From contig CAZTZO010000008.1 in NCBI GenBank assembly GCA_964618075.1, positions 1-64,000 of the forward strand: DNA of 64,000 bases. Direction: 5' to 3'. The notes under the pieces are model-generated. The model saw only the letters and a program-made list of their open reading frames with translations. It was not told where the DNA came from and made no database searches. Both the position numbers and the translations under genes were made by a program. Of the stretch, positions 52,980-61,319 are shown one piece after another. The stretch is from CAYTMY01 sp964618075 (GTDB lineage: Bacteria; Bacillota; Clostridia; Eubacteriales; Anaerofustaceae). Each line of letters starts with the position of its first letter. Position 1 is the first letter of the stretch.

Positions 52980-53527
52980 TTCTGTTCGGCTTTAGGGTAT
53001 CTTTCATAAATAAGATGCGCCTTCATAAGTGCATATACAATAGAAGGAATAAGCACAAGCTGTATTATTATACCGGGCAAACTTGTTACAAAATAAGACG
53101 TTGCCCACGCCATAAGAGAATACTTTCCGGCTGAGAATATAAGCGCCTTGGCAATACCTGCAATTATACGTCCTGTAACAAGCGCAGTAATAAGACTGAT
53201 ATACAAGTCGGCATACGTATTTTTCGTATGAACAAGCTTCATCATAAGCCCGGTTACTATTCCGTATACGGCAATTTCAACAAGCATTGCGGGAAGATAA
53301 GCTATCGGCGGCATCCCCGTAAAGAGACTTGAAAGCAAGGGTCCAGCAAGACCGCACAAAAGTCCGTACTGCCAGCCGCATATAAGACCGCATAAAAGCA
53401 CGGGTATATGCATGGGGCAAAAGATACTGCCTGCGTTGGGAATAGTGTGAAAAGCCATAGGAAGCACGACGCAAAGAGCTATACATACCGCCGTGATAAT
53501 TGATTTTTTCACTGTTGTCATTTTCAT
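52976..53527 (-). CDS. ECF transporter S component (substrate binding)
   Basis: 183 aa, six hydrophobic helices. The Ala/Gly-rich AFHTIPNAGSIFCPMHIPVLLCG and TGRIIAGIAKALIF segments fit small ECF S components for vitamins or similar; which vitamin cannot be read. Encoded with its own A1, A2 and T subunits, so a dedicated (group I) system. Confidence 0.82.
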   Translation of the reverse strand: MKMTTVKKSIITAVCIALCVVLPMAFHTIPNAGSIFCPMHIPVLLCGLICGWQYGLLCGLAGPLLSSLFTGMPPIAYLPAMLVEIAVYGIVTGLMMKLVHTKNTYADLYISLITALVTGRIIAGIAKALIFSAGKYSLMAWATSYFVTSLPGIIIQLVLIPSIVYALMKAHLIYERYPKAEQK

Positions 53528-53578
53528 TTTTTTCTCCTTTGAGTAAATAATTTTTATAATTAAACAATAATTGCATAA

Positions 53579-54376
53579 TTATCTGAATAATATCTGAAGA
53601 GCCAAGACAGACGCACATACAAATAGCGAAATAATATCAAGATAATTTATTTTTGCTTTTAAACGCACTCTATGTCTTTCGTTGCTCCGATAACCGCGTG
53701 CCTCCATAGCCATAGAAAGCTCGTCCGCACGTCTGAAGGCGGAAATAAATACCGGTATTAATAAGGGGAAGAAGCTAACCGCTCTTTCGATGATACGCTT
53801 GCTTTCAAACCTTGCTCCGCGCGCTATCTGAGCTTTTTTTATCATATCCGTTTCTTCTATGAGAGTGGGAATAAACTGTATCGCCACGCTTATTATCATT
53901 GCAATCTCTTCAACCGGAATGCCGAATAGCCCTAAAGGCTTCATTAACCGACTTAAAGCGTTTGTAATATCCATAGGCTTAGTCGTCATCGTCAGAATGC
54001 TTCCCAGAACTATCACAAGCGCGACATGAATTACAACATTTAACCCCTGCAAAATGCCGCCAACCGACAAGCTGAATATCCACCAAGAGAATATTGAATT
54101 ATCTGAAATAAAAAACATGGCGTTCATCAAAAATATTATTATAAAAAACAGCCACATACGCCTTATTGGCGATAAAACGCTGACAAGCACAATGCGTGAC
54201 AAAGCTATAATAGCCGCTATACAGACCAATATAAACGCATAAGCATATATACTATCGCTTATCACAACAGCTGCAATCAGAATTAAAAAGCAAAGCAGCT
54301 TGACTGCCGAATCCAAGCGGTGTACGATAGATTTCCCCATAACGTATTTCCCCGAAAATAAATCAGCTCCGTTCAT
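53579..54376 (-). CDS. ecfT: ECF transporter T component
   Basis: About 265 aa membrane protein. AQIARGARFE is the coupling helix with the Ala-Arg-Gly motif, and MEARGYRS the second one, both of which dock into the ATPase subunits. Start at 54376 has GAGAG upstream; the ATG at 54400 is an alternative. Confidence 0.9.
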   Translation of the reverse strand: MNGADLFSGKYVMGKSIVHRLDSAVKLLCFLILIAAVVISDSIYAYAFILVCIAAIIALSRIVLVSVLSPIRRMWLFFIIIFLMNAMFFISDNSIFSWWIFSLSVGGILQGLNVVIHVALVIVLGSILTMTTKPMDITNALSRLMKPLGLFGIPVEEIAMIISVAIQFIPTLIEETDMIKKAQIARGARFESKRIIERAVSFFPLLIPVFISAFRRADELSMAMEARGYRSNERHRVRLKAKINYLDIISLFVCASVLALQILFR

Positions 54377-55232
54377 CTTGTTTCTCTCTTTTAAGCTCAT
54401 TTATAAGATATCGCGTCAGCTCGTCATATAAAACCGTATCCTCGGGTACCTCAAAGCTCATTTTTCTAAGCTTTTCACTTATTTTAAAAACAGAGCTTTC
54501 GATAAGCTTCAAGGCAGGAATATTATTATATTCACAAAATGCTTCTTTTACCGAAGCGTCATAAACGACGCTCCCATTTTCAAAAACTATCAAACGCTTA
54601 CATAACTGTGCTATAGCGTCCGCATTATGGGATATCATAATTATAGTGACTCCGTCGTTATTAAGCTTTTTTATAAGCGCAAGGAATGCTTCTCTTCCCA
54701 ATGGATCAAGTCCGGCAACAGGCTCGTCGAATATAAGTATCTTCGGTTTTATTGCCAGCACGCCAGCTATAGCCACGCGTCTTTTTTCTCCGCCGGACAA
54801 TGCCAGTGGTGACATAAGCCGAATGTCCTCATAAGAGAAATTCATCAATTCAAGAGAATCCTTCACTCTTTGTTTTATTTCAGATGCATTTAACGACAGA
54901 TATTTAAGTCCGAAAGCCACGTCCTTTTCAACCGTGGCAGCAAAAAGCTGATATTCGGGATACTGAAATACTATGCCTAACTCAGCACGAAGAATGCTTC
55001 TATCAAATTCAACAGAATTGATATCTTTTCCATCAAGCATGACGCTGCCCTCACACGGCTTAATCAGACCTGCCAAAAGCTGTGCAAAGGTAGTTTTGCC
55101 GCAGCCTGTCTTGCCCATGACTCCGACAAATTCTCCGTCGTTTATATTTATATTGACATTCTTCAACGCATATACAACGCTTTTATCGCCGAGAGTATAA
55201 TTAAAGCTTAAGTTCTTTGTCTGTATCGGCAT
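54363..55232 (-). CDS. ecfA2: ECF transporter ATPase A2
   Basis: 289 aa. Walker A GKTGCGKTT, Q-loop VFQYPEYQLF, signature ALSGGEKRR, Walker B ILIFDEPVAGLD, H-loop ISHN. Overlaps both neighbours. Confidence 0.9.
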   Translation of the reverse strand: MPIQTKNLSFNYTLGDKSVVYALKNVNININDGEFVGVMGKTGCGKTTFAQLLAGLIKPCEGSVMLDGKDINSVEFDRSILRAELGIVFQYPEYQLFAATVEKDVAFGLKYLSLNASEIKQRVKDSLELMNFSYEDIRLMSPLALSGGEKRRVAIAGVLAIKPKILIFDEPVAGLDPLGREAFLALIKKLNNDGVTIIMISHNADAIAQLCKRLIVFENGSVVYDASVKEAFCEYNNIPALKLIESSVFKISEKLRKMSFEVPEDTVLYDELTRYLINELKREKQDERS

Positions 55233-56047
55233 ATTTCCTCCACAAGCTCGTCTTCATTGAGCGGGCAGTTTTCAAGGTATATCGAGTGTTTCTTTAAATC
55301 GTTATAAACTCTTACCGCCGTCGGAGGCAAAAGTCCCGTTTCGTTCATTAAATCAATATCTGTAAGCATTTCTCTAGGAGTGCCGTGAGCAATGAATCTT
55401 GCGTTATGCATAAGGTAAAGAGTATCGGCATATATCGCCTCATCAATGTAGTGCGTGACCATAATTACCGTCTTGCCCCTGTTGTTCATTTCTTTGATCA
55501 ATCCGAGCATATCTTTTCTTCCCTGAGGATCGAGCATGGAGGTTACCTCGTCAAAGATAAGAATGTCGGGATTAAGAGCAAGCACTCCCGCAAGCGCAAG
55601 ACGCTGCTTTTGCCCGCCTGATAAAGTATTTGTGGAGCGCTCTGAAAAGCCGTCAAGTCCGACGCTATGTAAAGCCGATGCTATTATAACGGGTATTTTG
55701 TCAATATCGACCTCATAGTTTTCCAGACCAAAGGCTATATCTTCACTTACGAGCGAGGACACAAACTGATTGTCCGGATTTTGAAACACCATACCGCAGG
55801 AGCGTCTTAGCTTAAAGATTTGCGAAGTATCGTCAACGTCAATGCCGTTGACGATAAGCTTTCCGCTTTGCTTTTCCAACAGCGCGTTAAAATGCTTTAT
55901 CAGCGTCGATTTGCCGCAGCCGTTATGACCTACTATCGCAACGAACTCTCCTTGTTTCACTTTAATACTTATATCGTCCAGCGCTTTTTGATGGCTGCTT
56001 TCAAAAGCATAAGTATAATTTATATTTTCAGCGGATATTGCATTCAT
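55208..56047 (-). CDS. ecfA1: ECF transporter ATPase A1
   Basis: 279 aa. Walker A GHNGCGKST, Q-loop VFQNPDNQF, signature LSGGQKQRL, Walker B ILIFDEVTSMLD, H-loop VTHY. First gene of the ecfA1-ecfA2-ecfT-S-methyltransferase operon. AAAGGG precedes the ATG. Confidence 0.92.
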   Translation of the reverse strand: MNAISAENINYTYAFESSHQKALDDISIKVKQGEFVAIVGHNGCGKSTLIKHFNALLEKQSGKLIVNGIDVDDTSQIFKLRRSCGMVFQNPDNQFVSSLVSEDIAFGLENYEVDIDKIPVIIASALHSVGLDGFSERSTNTLSGGQKQRLALAGVLALNPDILIFDEVTSMLDPQGRKDMLGLIKEMNNRGKTVIMVTHYIDEAIYADTLYLMHNARFIAHGTPREMLTDIDLMNETGLLPPTAVRVYNDLKKHSIYLENCPLNEDELVEEICRYRQRT

Positions 56048-56449
56048 ACTAATTCACCCTTTAACCACCATTCAATTATTTAAGCATATAAAAAAAATAT
56101 GCGCAACCCTCCCCCGGGGTCAAAATTACTTAATTTTTTTGTATATTTTATATTATATTTGATAATATCATAAACTATTTCATTTTTAGCTTGTGTTTAT
56201 TATGTATTTTATTGATAGCATACAAGTTTTGCTATTTATTTATCTGTATTTTGTTGCATTATTTATGTTTTTATTTTATAATTTTCATGAGAGATATGTG
56301 TTTTTAGCTTTTAATCATTACAGACAATTAAAAATATGGAAATTAATTTATTTTTGTATTGTATTTTATCTATTTTATTATAAAATATAATAAATCGTAC
56401 ATGTTCTAAACTGGAGATTTTTGGAGAAGAAAAAAACGGAGGTACTATT
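56048..56449 (+). other. AT-rich spacer without a recognised gene
   Basis: About 400 bp, extremely AT-rich between 56130 and 56400. A 65-codon hydrophobic open frame at 56193-56390 has no ribosome site and looks like a composition artefact. It presumably holds the divergent promoters of ecfA1 and the TetR gene. Confidence 0.4.
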
Positions 56450-57100
56450 ATGCGAAAGCTCACCAAGGGTGAAAAAACAAGACTTAAAATTATCGAAGTC
56501 TCAAAAGAGCTTTTCTATGAAAAAGGCTATCTGAATACAACGTATGCGGATATAGCCTCTAAGGTCGGGACAACGCTGGGCGGAATAACCTATCACTTCA
56601 GCGTCAAATCCCAATTTGCCGGCGAAATATTTTCGGAATATATTAACGGAACGTATGAAAAGCTTGTCATGTCGGATATTCGGGGAGAAAGCTGGTTATA
56701 CCTGTTCTTTGTCGTAACCTATAATTACTTTGAGAACATATTCACCGATAAAAACACATTCCGCTTCTATTACGAAATAATGAATTGCAGACAGGTCAAA
56801 AGCAACGGAAACGAAAACCTGCTCGATATCTACACAAAGATATTAAAGGAAGAGGGCAAAAGCTTTTCCGATAAAGAGTTCAACGCTATAATGGTTGCCG
56901 ATTTCGGCGCCAGAAGCGAAATAATCACGCAGATATACGAAGGCAAGCTGGAAATGGATTATGTCGAAGCTGCAAGATTCGTCGTTTCCAATACCGCACG
57001 TTCGTTTGGTATTGACCAGGAAAAAATAGTGGCTGCTGCGAATGGCGCATATGAGTATTATAAAAACAGTCCGACTTCGGAAATGAAGCTGCTTATTTAA
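56450..57100 (+). CDS. TetR/AcrR-family regulator
   Basis: 216 aa. N-terminal TetR helix-turn-helix: KTRLKIIEVSKELFYEKGY then NTTYADIASKVGTTLGGITYHF. The C-terminal ligand domain is not assignable. Ribosome site GGAGG before the ATG. Target genes unknown. Confidence 0.9.
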   Translation: MRKLTKGEKTRLKIIEVSKELFYEKGYLNTTYADIASKVGTTLGGITYHFSVKSQFAGEIFSEYINGTYEKLVMSDIRGESWLYLFFVVTYNYFENIFTDKNTFRFYYEIMNCRQVKSNGNENLLDIYTKILKEEGKSFSDKEFNAIMVADFGARSEIITQIYEGKLEMDYVEAARFVVSNTARSFGIDQEKIVAAANGAYEYYKNSPTSEMKLLI

Positions 57101-57138
57101 ATTGATCCATATTGGCATATCAATAATACATTTCTTTA

Positions 57139-57175
57139 AGCACGCTGCCGAGATAAACGCCGGCGTGCTTATTTA
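57139..57175 (+). terminator. Terminator after the TetR gene
   Basis: AAGCACGC / GCGTGCTT stem, then ATTTATAT. Confidence 0.75.
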
Positions 57176-57225
57176 TATAGAAGGACTATATAATCCTTCT
57201 ATATTGAAGTCTGAAGTAGGTTATC

Positions 57226-57254
57226 TTGATAAACACTAAATAATATGTTATAAT
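57226..57254 (+). promoter_or_regulatory. Promoter of the 3D-domain gene
   Basis: TTGATA (57226-57231), 17-bp spacer, TATAAT (57249-57254). Confidence 0.75.
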
Positions 57255-57280
57255 TTGGCATATTTTTTTAGGAGAAAGAA

Positions 57281-58054
57281 ATGCAGGCAATAAAGGGAGT
57301 ACTGGGAAAATACCTTTATACGGGCATTGCGGTATTGTGCGTGCTCCTTATTTCGGTTGCCGTGTTTTGTTATATAAGCACTACTTCAAAAACTGTAGCT
57401 ATAGACGACGGGAGCAGCGTAACTACTCTTACCTTGTACGGAAACGCCACAGTATCGGACGTCCTTGCAAAGAGCCATATAATCCTTGAACCATATGATA
57501 CGCTTGAAAAAAGTCTGGATTCTTACGTTGAAAACAACGAAACGATCGTTGTGAACAAAGACGCTCTCGATTACGCCAGCGGTTATGCCGGAATGTTTGC
57601 TTCTCTCGGAGAAAGCATGATTGCCGAATCCAACGCAATATATATCCAACAGCTTCAAGCTTCTCAGGTACAAAGCTCGTTTGGCGCTACGGGAGCAAGC
57701 GATTCATCGTCATCGGTAATCGGCAATACGATAGTTTGCTACGACGGAACGTACACGATTGTCCAGGTCGTTACAGTAAAGGCGACAGGATACTGCCCCT
57801 GCTCGATATGCTGCGGAGAATATGCCAGCGGATATACGGCAGACGGCTCTCTTGCAACTGCGGGACATACCATAGCGGCACCCTCAACTTATCCCTTCGG
57901 GATGCATATGTATATTCCGTACTTCGACAGGGTATTTGAGGTGGAGGATCGAGGAGGAGCCATTGACGGGAATCGAATAGACGTATATTTCGACACTCAT
58001 GACGAGGCTCTCCGATTCGGAGTTAAAACCTTTGAGATATACATACTCGAATAG
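57281..58054 (+). CDS. Membrane-anchored 3D-domain protein (YabE-like)
   Basis: 257 aa. One N-terminal membrane anchor (GIAVLCVLLISVAVFCYI), a DUF348-type ubiquitin-like domain (TLTLYGNATVSDVLAKSHIIL), a Ser-rich linker, then a 3D domain: ATGYCPCSICCGEYASG...EDRGGAIDGNRIDVYFDTHDEAL with the three conserved Asp. Related proteins are peptidoglycan lytic enzymes active on the cell wall in stationary phase. The G5 domain of YabE is absent. Confidence 0.88.
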   Translation: MQAIKGVLGKYLYTGIAVLCVLLISVAVFCYISTTSKTVAIDDGSSVTTLTLYGNATVSDVLAKSHIILEPYDTLEKSLDSYVENNETIVVNKDALDYASGYAGMFASLGESMIAESNAIYIQQLQASQVQSSFGATGASDSSSSVIGNTIVCYDGTYTIVQVVTVKATGYCPCSICCGEYASGYTADGSLATAGHTIAAPSTYPFGMHMYIPYFDRVFEVEDRGGAIDGNRIDVYFDTHDEALRFGVKTFEIYILE

Positions 58055-58150
58055 CAAGTGTTTTAGAAATGCTGCTATTGTAATTTAAAAGTACAAGATT
58101 AAAATGGCAGAGCTTTTGGCTTTGCCGTTTGTAGAATTGAAGAAGGATTA

Positions 58151-58732
58151 TTATGATTTTTTTACGCTTGCAAGCAACACCTGCGACATTGACGCCCTAT
58201 AAATCAAAACCAAATCCTTTAAAATTGTCTCTTCATCCTGGGTGAATTTATTTTTAATCCAATCAATAAGTATGCCTGCGCTTGCTTCTGTATAAAATGC
58301 TGCTAAAAACTCTCTGAAATCGCTGTCCACAGTAATATCTAATTCTTTTTCACCGTTTATAATGGTTCTTTTCATCACATCAAACAAGTCAGTATAGAAA
58401 AATCGCTTGATTTCCTCATGTCCCATAGAATCGTATGCACAGTTTATGATGTGCTTGTTCTCATTGACATATCTCATAATGAATCGGATAGCTTCCTCTG
58501 TATTTACAATCAAATCAAACCTTTTGACTACTTCTATTGCTTCCTGCTCAAGCATCCATTTCAATAGATCGTAAATATCTTTGAAGTGGTAATAAAATGT
58601 TTTTCGGTTTATGTTACAGGCTGTAATCAATTCGCTTACCGTGACTTTTGACAACGGCTTTTTTAACATTGCATTTTTCAGAGCAGCAACGAGCGCACTT
58701 TTCGTTTTTAAGGACAATTCCTCATTTGTCAT
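58151..58732 (-). CDS. TetR-like regulator
   Basis: About 193 aa. The HTH is KVTVSELITACNINRKTFYYHFKDIYDLL, followed by a TetR C-terminal domain. The ATG at 58732 begins the conserved region; ribosome site weak. This is the last chromosomal-looking gene before the mobile region. Confidence 0.85.
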   Translation of the reverse strand: MTNEELSLKTKSALVAALKNAMLKKPLSKVTVSELITACNINRKTFYYHFKDIYDLLKWMLEQEAIEVVKRFDLIVNTEEAIRFIMRYVNENKHIINCAYDSMGHEEIKRFFYTDLFDVMKRTIINGEKELDITVDSDFREFLAAFYTEASAGILIDWIKNKFTQDEETILKDLVLIYRASMSQVLLASVKKS

Positions 58733-58837
58733 TCGCTCAAAGCACCTTCTTTTTAAATTTATTATACATCTGTCCGGTAAATAACTCAACGGACAAATCA
58801 GGCTTATTTGTCCCATATCACTCACTTCATCATTATT

Positions 58838-59056
58838 CTATATCCTTTCCGCCGCTATGCTCGGCTGGGCGTTGTTGTGCATTTGTATAAATTTCGCGGC
58901 TTCTTCTACCGTTCTAAAAAAATGGTATGTTATGGGCTTGTGATTGTCATACCTTACGGCTATATGATAATGTGCGTTCTCGTTTGTCTGCTTAATTTCA
59001 ACGCCGTTTACCGTTTCAATTGTTCTGTATTCTTTTTGGGCTGTATTTATAATCAT
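58838..59056 (-). CDS. Small protein, mobile-element array
   Basis: 72 aa, not recognised. AAGGAG 8 nt before ATG 59056. Contains NAHYHIAVRYDNHKPITYHFFRT. Last gene of a leftward array of tiny genes. Confidence 0.65.
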   Translation of the reverse strand: MIINTAQKEYRTIETVNGVEIKQTNENAHYHIAVRYDNHKPITYHFFRTVEEAAKFIQMHNNAQPSIAAERI

Positions 59057-59082
59057 TGTTCCGGCTCCTTTCTCGGCTGGCA

Positions 59083-59360
59083 TTAGGCTCTTGCCATTTC
59101 GCGCAATCTTATGCACTCGGCAACAAGCTCGTTTACGTTTTCGTCGTTCCATTCGCGCAGATATTCAAAGTTTATTTTGTGGTTTTTGGTGTGTGTGATA
59201 TTGTAACGTCCCCGGCAATTATTTTTTTCGTCTGTGAAAAATGTATCAATATTGATATGCGCTCCGGTGTCCAGATCGCGCAGTCGCCCGCCTTGCGCAT
59301 TGCGGCTTTATTTCCGTGGTAGCGTTCGCGCAGATGCTTCTTATCGTATTCGTATACCAT
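59083..59360 (-). pseudogene. Small array gene split by a frameshift
   Basis: From ATG 59360 the frame reads MVYEYDKKHLRERYHGNKAA; near 59285 the better continuation jumps by one base to RLRDLDTGAHINIDTFFTDE...NFEYLREWNDENVNELVAE, which ends at 59083. Neither half has its own start or proper end, so a frameshift (or sequencing error) probably split a protein of about 92 aa. The unshifted frame would end at 59172. Confidence 0.5.
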
Positions 59361-59366
59361 TCCGTT

Positions 59367-59390
59367 CTCCTTCCCGCGCTGGTGCGCTAT
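59367..59390. repeat. 24-bp leader repeat, copy 1
   Basis: Identical to 59931-59954 (contains CCGCGCTGGTGCGC). Both copies lie immediately upstream of a small minus-strand gene and contain its ribosome site region. Confidence 0.9.
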
Positions 59391-59428
59391 AGTATTGATT
59401 CGCCGGATTGCTCCGGCTCACTCTGCGA

Positions 59429-59656
59429 TTAGTCAATGCACGTTGTGCCGTCTGCTGTGGCAATATGCCCACAATCGAACGTTACGCCGCAATGCTTGTT
59501 AAACAGTGCATATGCGTCGGGAAAATCGGTCAGGTCGCTGTATAGGGCCTGTAGACCGCAATAACGCGCTTCCCAATATGGGCGGCTGTCTTTGTGTCCT
59601 GCCCACTTCGCGGCGGCATATCTGCCATGTTTAATGATTGTTTCTATTACGTTCAT
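59429..59656 (-). CDS. Small protein with YCGLQ-type motif
   Basis: 75 aa, unrecognised. AGGGGG precedes the ATG. The segment WEARYCGLQALYSDLTDFPDA resembles segments in the proteins at 60170-60502 and 60808-61005, suggesting a small paralogous family in this array. Confidence 0.7.
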   Translation of the reverse strand: MNVIETIIKHGRYAAAKWAGHKDSRPYWEARYCGLQALYSDLTDFPDAYALFNKHCGVTFDCGHIATADGTTCID

Positions 59657-59694
59657 TGTCTTTCCCCCTTCCTTTCTCCCCGCTGCCGGGGCCG

Positions 59695-59922
59695 TCAGAT
59701 GTTATTGTGCTTCCGATTGTGCTCGTCGCATATTTGGCGGCATATCTCCAGTGCGCCCCTGCCTTTATACATGCCGTCAAGGGCAATCCATTTCCCTCCC
59801 TTGCCGTCGGGGAGGAAGCACGGCTCCCAGCCTTGATAATATGTGTATCTCCCTGCAATTGCATATCGCCCATCTGTGGATATGCGGTGCTGCGCGTCAA
59901 TTTTTTCCCATTTCAGTTTCAT
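59695..59922 (-). CDS. Small protein, mobile-element array
   Basis: 75 aa, unrecognised. AAGGAG is 8 nt before ATG 59922. Contains AIAGRYTYYQGWEPCFLPDG, aromatic-rich beta pattern. Confidence 0.65.
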   Translation of the reverse strand: MKLKWEKIDAQHRISTDGRYAIAGRYTYYQGWEPCFLPDGKGGKWIALDGMYKGRGALEICRQICDEHNRKHNNI

Positions 59923-59930
59923 TTGTCCTG

Positions 59931-59954
59931 CTCCTTCCCGCGCTGGTGCGCTAT
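59931..59954. repeat. 24-bp leader repeat, copy 2
   Basis: See copy at 59367-59390. Confidence 0.9.
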
Positions 59955-59957
59955 GTG

Positions 59958-60173
59958 TTAATATCTTCCGTTTACGAGCCATTCAAGCCGCTTTTTTACC
60001 GTTTCTAATTCGGCGGCAATGGCTTTTAATTCAGTTCTGTTCTTGTCCTCTAATTCGCCGTTCTTGCTGTATACAATGCCGTAAATATGCGCTGTATGTT
60101 CGCTTATATAACGAACAAGGTTTTTGTTATCTACTGCATTATATCCGCTTGCGCTTGCCTTATTTATCTTCAT
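59958..60173 (-). CDS. Small coiled-coil protein, mobile-element array
   Basis: 71 aa, unrecognised. AGGAGG before the ATG. C-terminal half is a charged helix (TELKAIAAELETVKKRLEWL). It overlaps the upstream gene by 4 nt. Confidence 0.65.
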   Translation of the reverse strand: MKINKASASGYNAVDNKNLVRYISEHTAHIYGIVYSKNGELEDKNRTELKAIAAELETVKKRLEWLVNGRY

Positions 60174-60502
60174 TGTATGACCTCCTGCAAATACTCTTTT
60201 ATAAGCTCATCCAATAACGCTTTCTTTTCCTGCCAGTTATATATGCCGTCTGTAATTTCCCTTGCGCGTTGCTCGTAACGCTGATTTGTTTCGTAGTCCG
60301 GTCTAATATTGCCAAAGGGCGCGTATCCGGTAGCTATTGCCGTATTGCCAAAGGCGTATATATCGGCTCCCCATCCTTCGGCGCGCGTAGTGTAGGCTAC
60401 CGGGCTTTCACATCTTAACAGGCTTTGCAGGCCGCAATACGATATTTTTATAACGTCGGTGTATCCGCTCTTTATGGCTTTCTGTGTGGTTCGGAATTTC
60501 AT
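60170..60502 (-). CDS. Small protein with YCGLQ-type motif
   Basis: 110 aa, unrecognised. AGGAGG about 10 nt before ATG 60502. ISYCGLQSLLRCESPVAYTT resembles the motif of the 59429-59656 protein; the C-terminal half is helical. Confidence 0.68.
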   Translation of the reverse strand: MKFRTTQKAIKSGYTDVIKISYCGLQSLLRCESPVAYTTRAEGWGADIYAFGNTAIATGYAPFGNIRPDYETNQRYEQRAREITDGIYNWQEKKALLDELIKEYLQEVIQ

Positions 60503-60618
60503 TTCTTTACTTCCTCCTTTTAATCTCGGAGGCGACACGCTATAATATTTCATGCCGCCCTGGTTCGTTTCGGTTCTGGGTGTCGGTGGCCGTCGCTGGT
60601 GTGGGTACTGGCGGCGGC

Positions 60619-60765
60619 TTATTCTGTGTCCGCTTCTTCAAATAGCCCGTAATAGCTACACATAGAGTACAATTCATCTGCTACCGCCATAACCTTTAGC
60701 GTTTCTGGTTCGCTGCGCCTTTCAAAGATTCGTTCTTTCAATGCGTGTAGTTGCTCTCTTGTCAT
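60619..60765 (-). CDS. 48-aa protein, mobile-element array
   Basis: Too short for usual gene finding but well supported: AGGAGG 9 nt before the ATG, and the leader is a 26-bp copy of the one in front of the next gene. Contains QLHALKERIFERRSEPETLK and ends with acidic residues. Confidence 0.6.
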   Translation of the reverse strand: MTREQLHALKERIFERRSEPETLKVMAVADELYSMCSYYGLFEEADTE

Positions 60766-60791
60766 TGTTCTTTCCCTCCTGTTTTGGTGTG
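60766..60791. repeat. 26-bp leader repeat, copy 1
   Basis: Identical to 61005-61030 (contains TTTCCCTCCTGTTTTGG). It holds the ribosome site of the 48-aa gene. Confidence 0.92.
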
Positions 60792-60807
60792 GTGGGTGCC
60801 GGCGGCC

Positions 60808-61005
60808 TTATGCGTTTACTGCTTTAGTGAAGTCCGGCGCGTCAATCGTGGTGTCGCTGTATAGGCCGGTAAACGTGTAATAGTTCGTCCATTGTGCGTC
60901 CCAGGCGTTGGCCTTGTAAAATTCGCTTATGGCCTGTGTTGCAGTTATTACTTCGCCTGTTTCGTTGTCCTGCCATAGTTCGTCGTGTACTCGTACTTTA
61001 ATCAT
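60808..61005 (-). CDS. First gene of the small-ORF array
   Basis: 65 aa, unrecognised. AGGAGG before the ATG. WTNYYTFTGLYSDTTIDAPDF resembles the YCGLQALYSDLTDFPDA motif of the protein at 59429-59656. Transcribed from the strong promoter at 61063-61089. Confidence 0.68.
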   Translation of the reverse strand: MIKVRVHDELWQDNETGEVITATQAISEFYKANAWDAQWTNYYTFTGLYSDTTIDAPDFTKAVNA

Positions 61006-61030
61006 GTTCTTTCCCTCCTGTTTTGGTGTG
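61005..61030. repeat. 26-bp leader repeat, copy 2
   Basis: See copy at 60766-60791. Confidence 0.92.
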
Positions 61031-61036
61031 TGGTGT

Positions 61037-61125
61037 AACAGCTTTCCCTGTTTCTATATTCATTATAACAGGTGTTTCTGTTTTGTCAAGGGGTTTTTAC
61101 AATTAATTTAACATCTTTTTCTGTT
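61037..61125 (-). promoter_or_regulatory. Strong promoter with three operator-like sites for the small-ORF array
   Basis: On the minus strand TTGACA (61089-61084), 16-bp spacer, TATAAT (61068-61063), both perfect. Sites of the form AACAG-N6-CTGTT lie at 61037-61052 and 61067-61082, with a one-mismatch third at 61110-61125. The middle one fills the space between -35 and -10, as expected of a repressor operator. Confidence 0.75.
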
Positions 61126-61162
61126 ATCGTTTGCGTGTTCCTTTATGTGTGCTTTTTGTTGC

Positions 61163-61250
61163 ACCCGGGGCGCGTCGGCGACCGGATCGCCCTGGTGTGG
61201 CCCTGTGGGGGATTGGCGGTGGCGGATTCGTGCGGGGTTAGCCTCGCGAG
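61163..61250. other. GC-rich non-coding island
   Basis: Between the two divergent promoters is a stretch much richer in G and C than the rest of the window, containing the inverted repeat GGCGA-CCGGA-TCGCC (61177-61191). No convincing gene, RNA or terminator was recognised in it. It could be a recombination or replication site. Confidence 0.4.
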
Positions 61251-61319
61251 TTATTTCAAAATAAAAAAGGCCCTCCCAAGCAGGAAAACTAAAAAATTTC
61301 CAAAATAACAAAAAGGGTA

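Noticed and set aside
56193..56390. 65-codon hydrophobic ORF
   Set aside because: The region is extremely AT-rich with no ribosome site; hydrophobic codons arise from composition.
58730..58840. Left attachment site of the mobile element
   Set aside because: The change in character is near here, but no tRNA or direct repeat marks an end and the right end lies outside the window.
59592..60278. Several plus-strand open frames, Cys-rich, opposite the small-gene array
   Set aside because: They have no ribosome sites and mirror the minus-strand genes, which all do.
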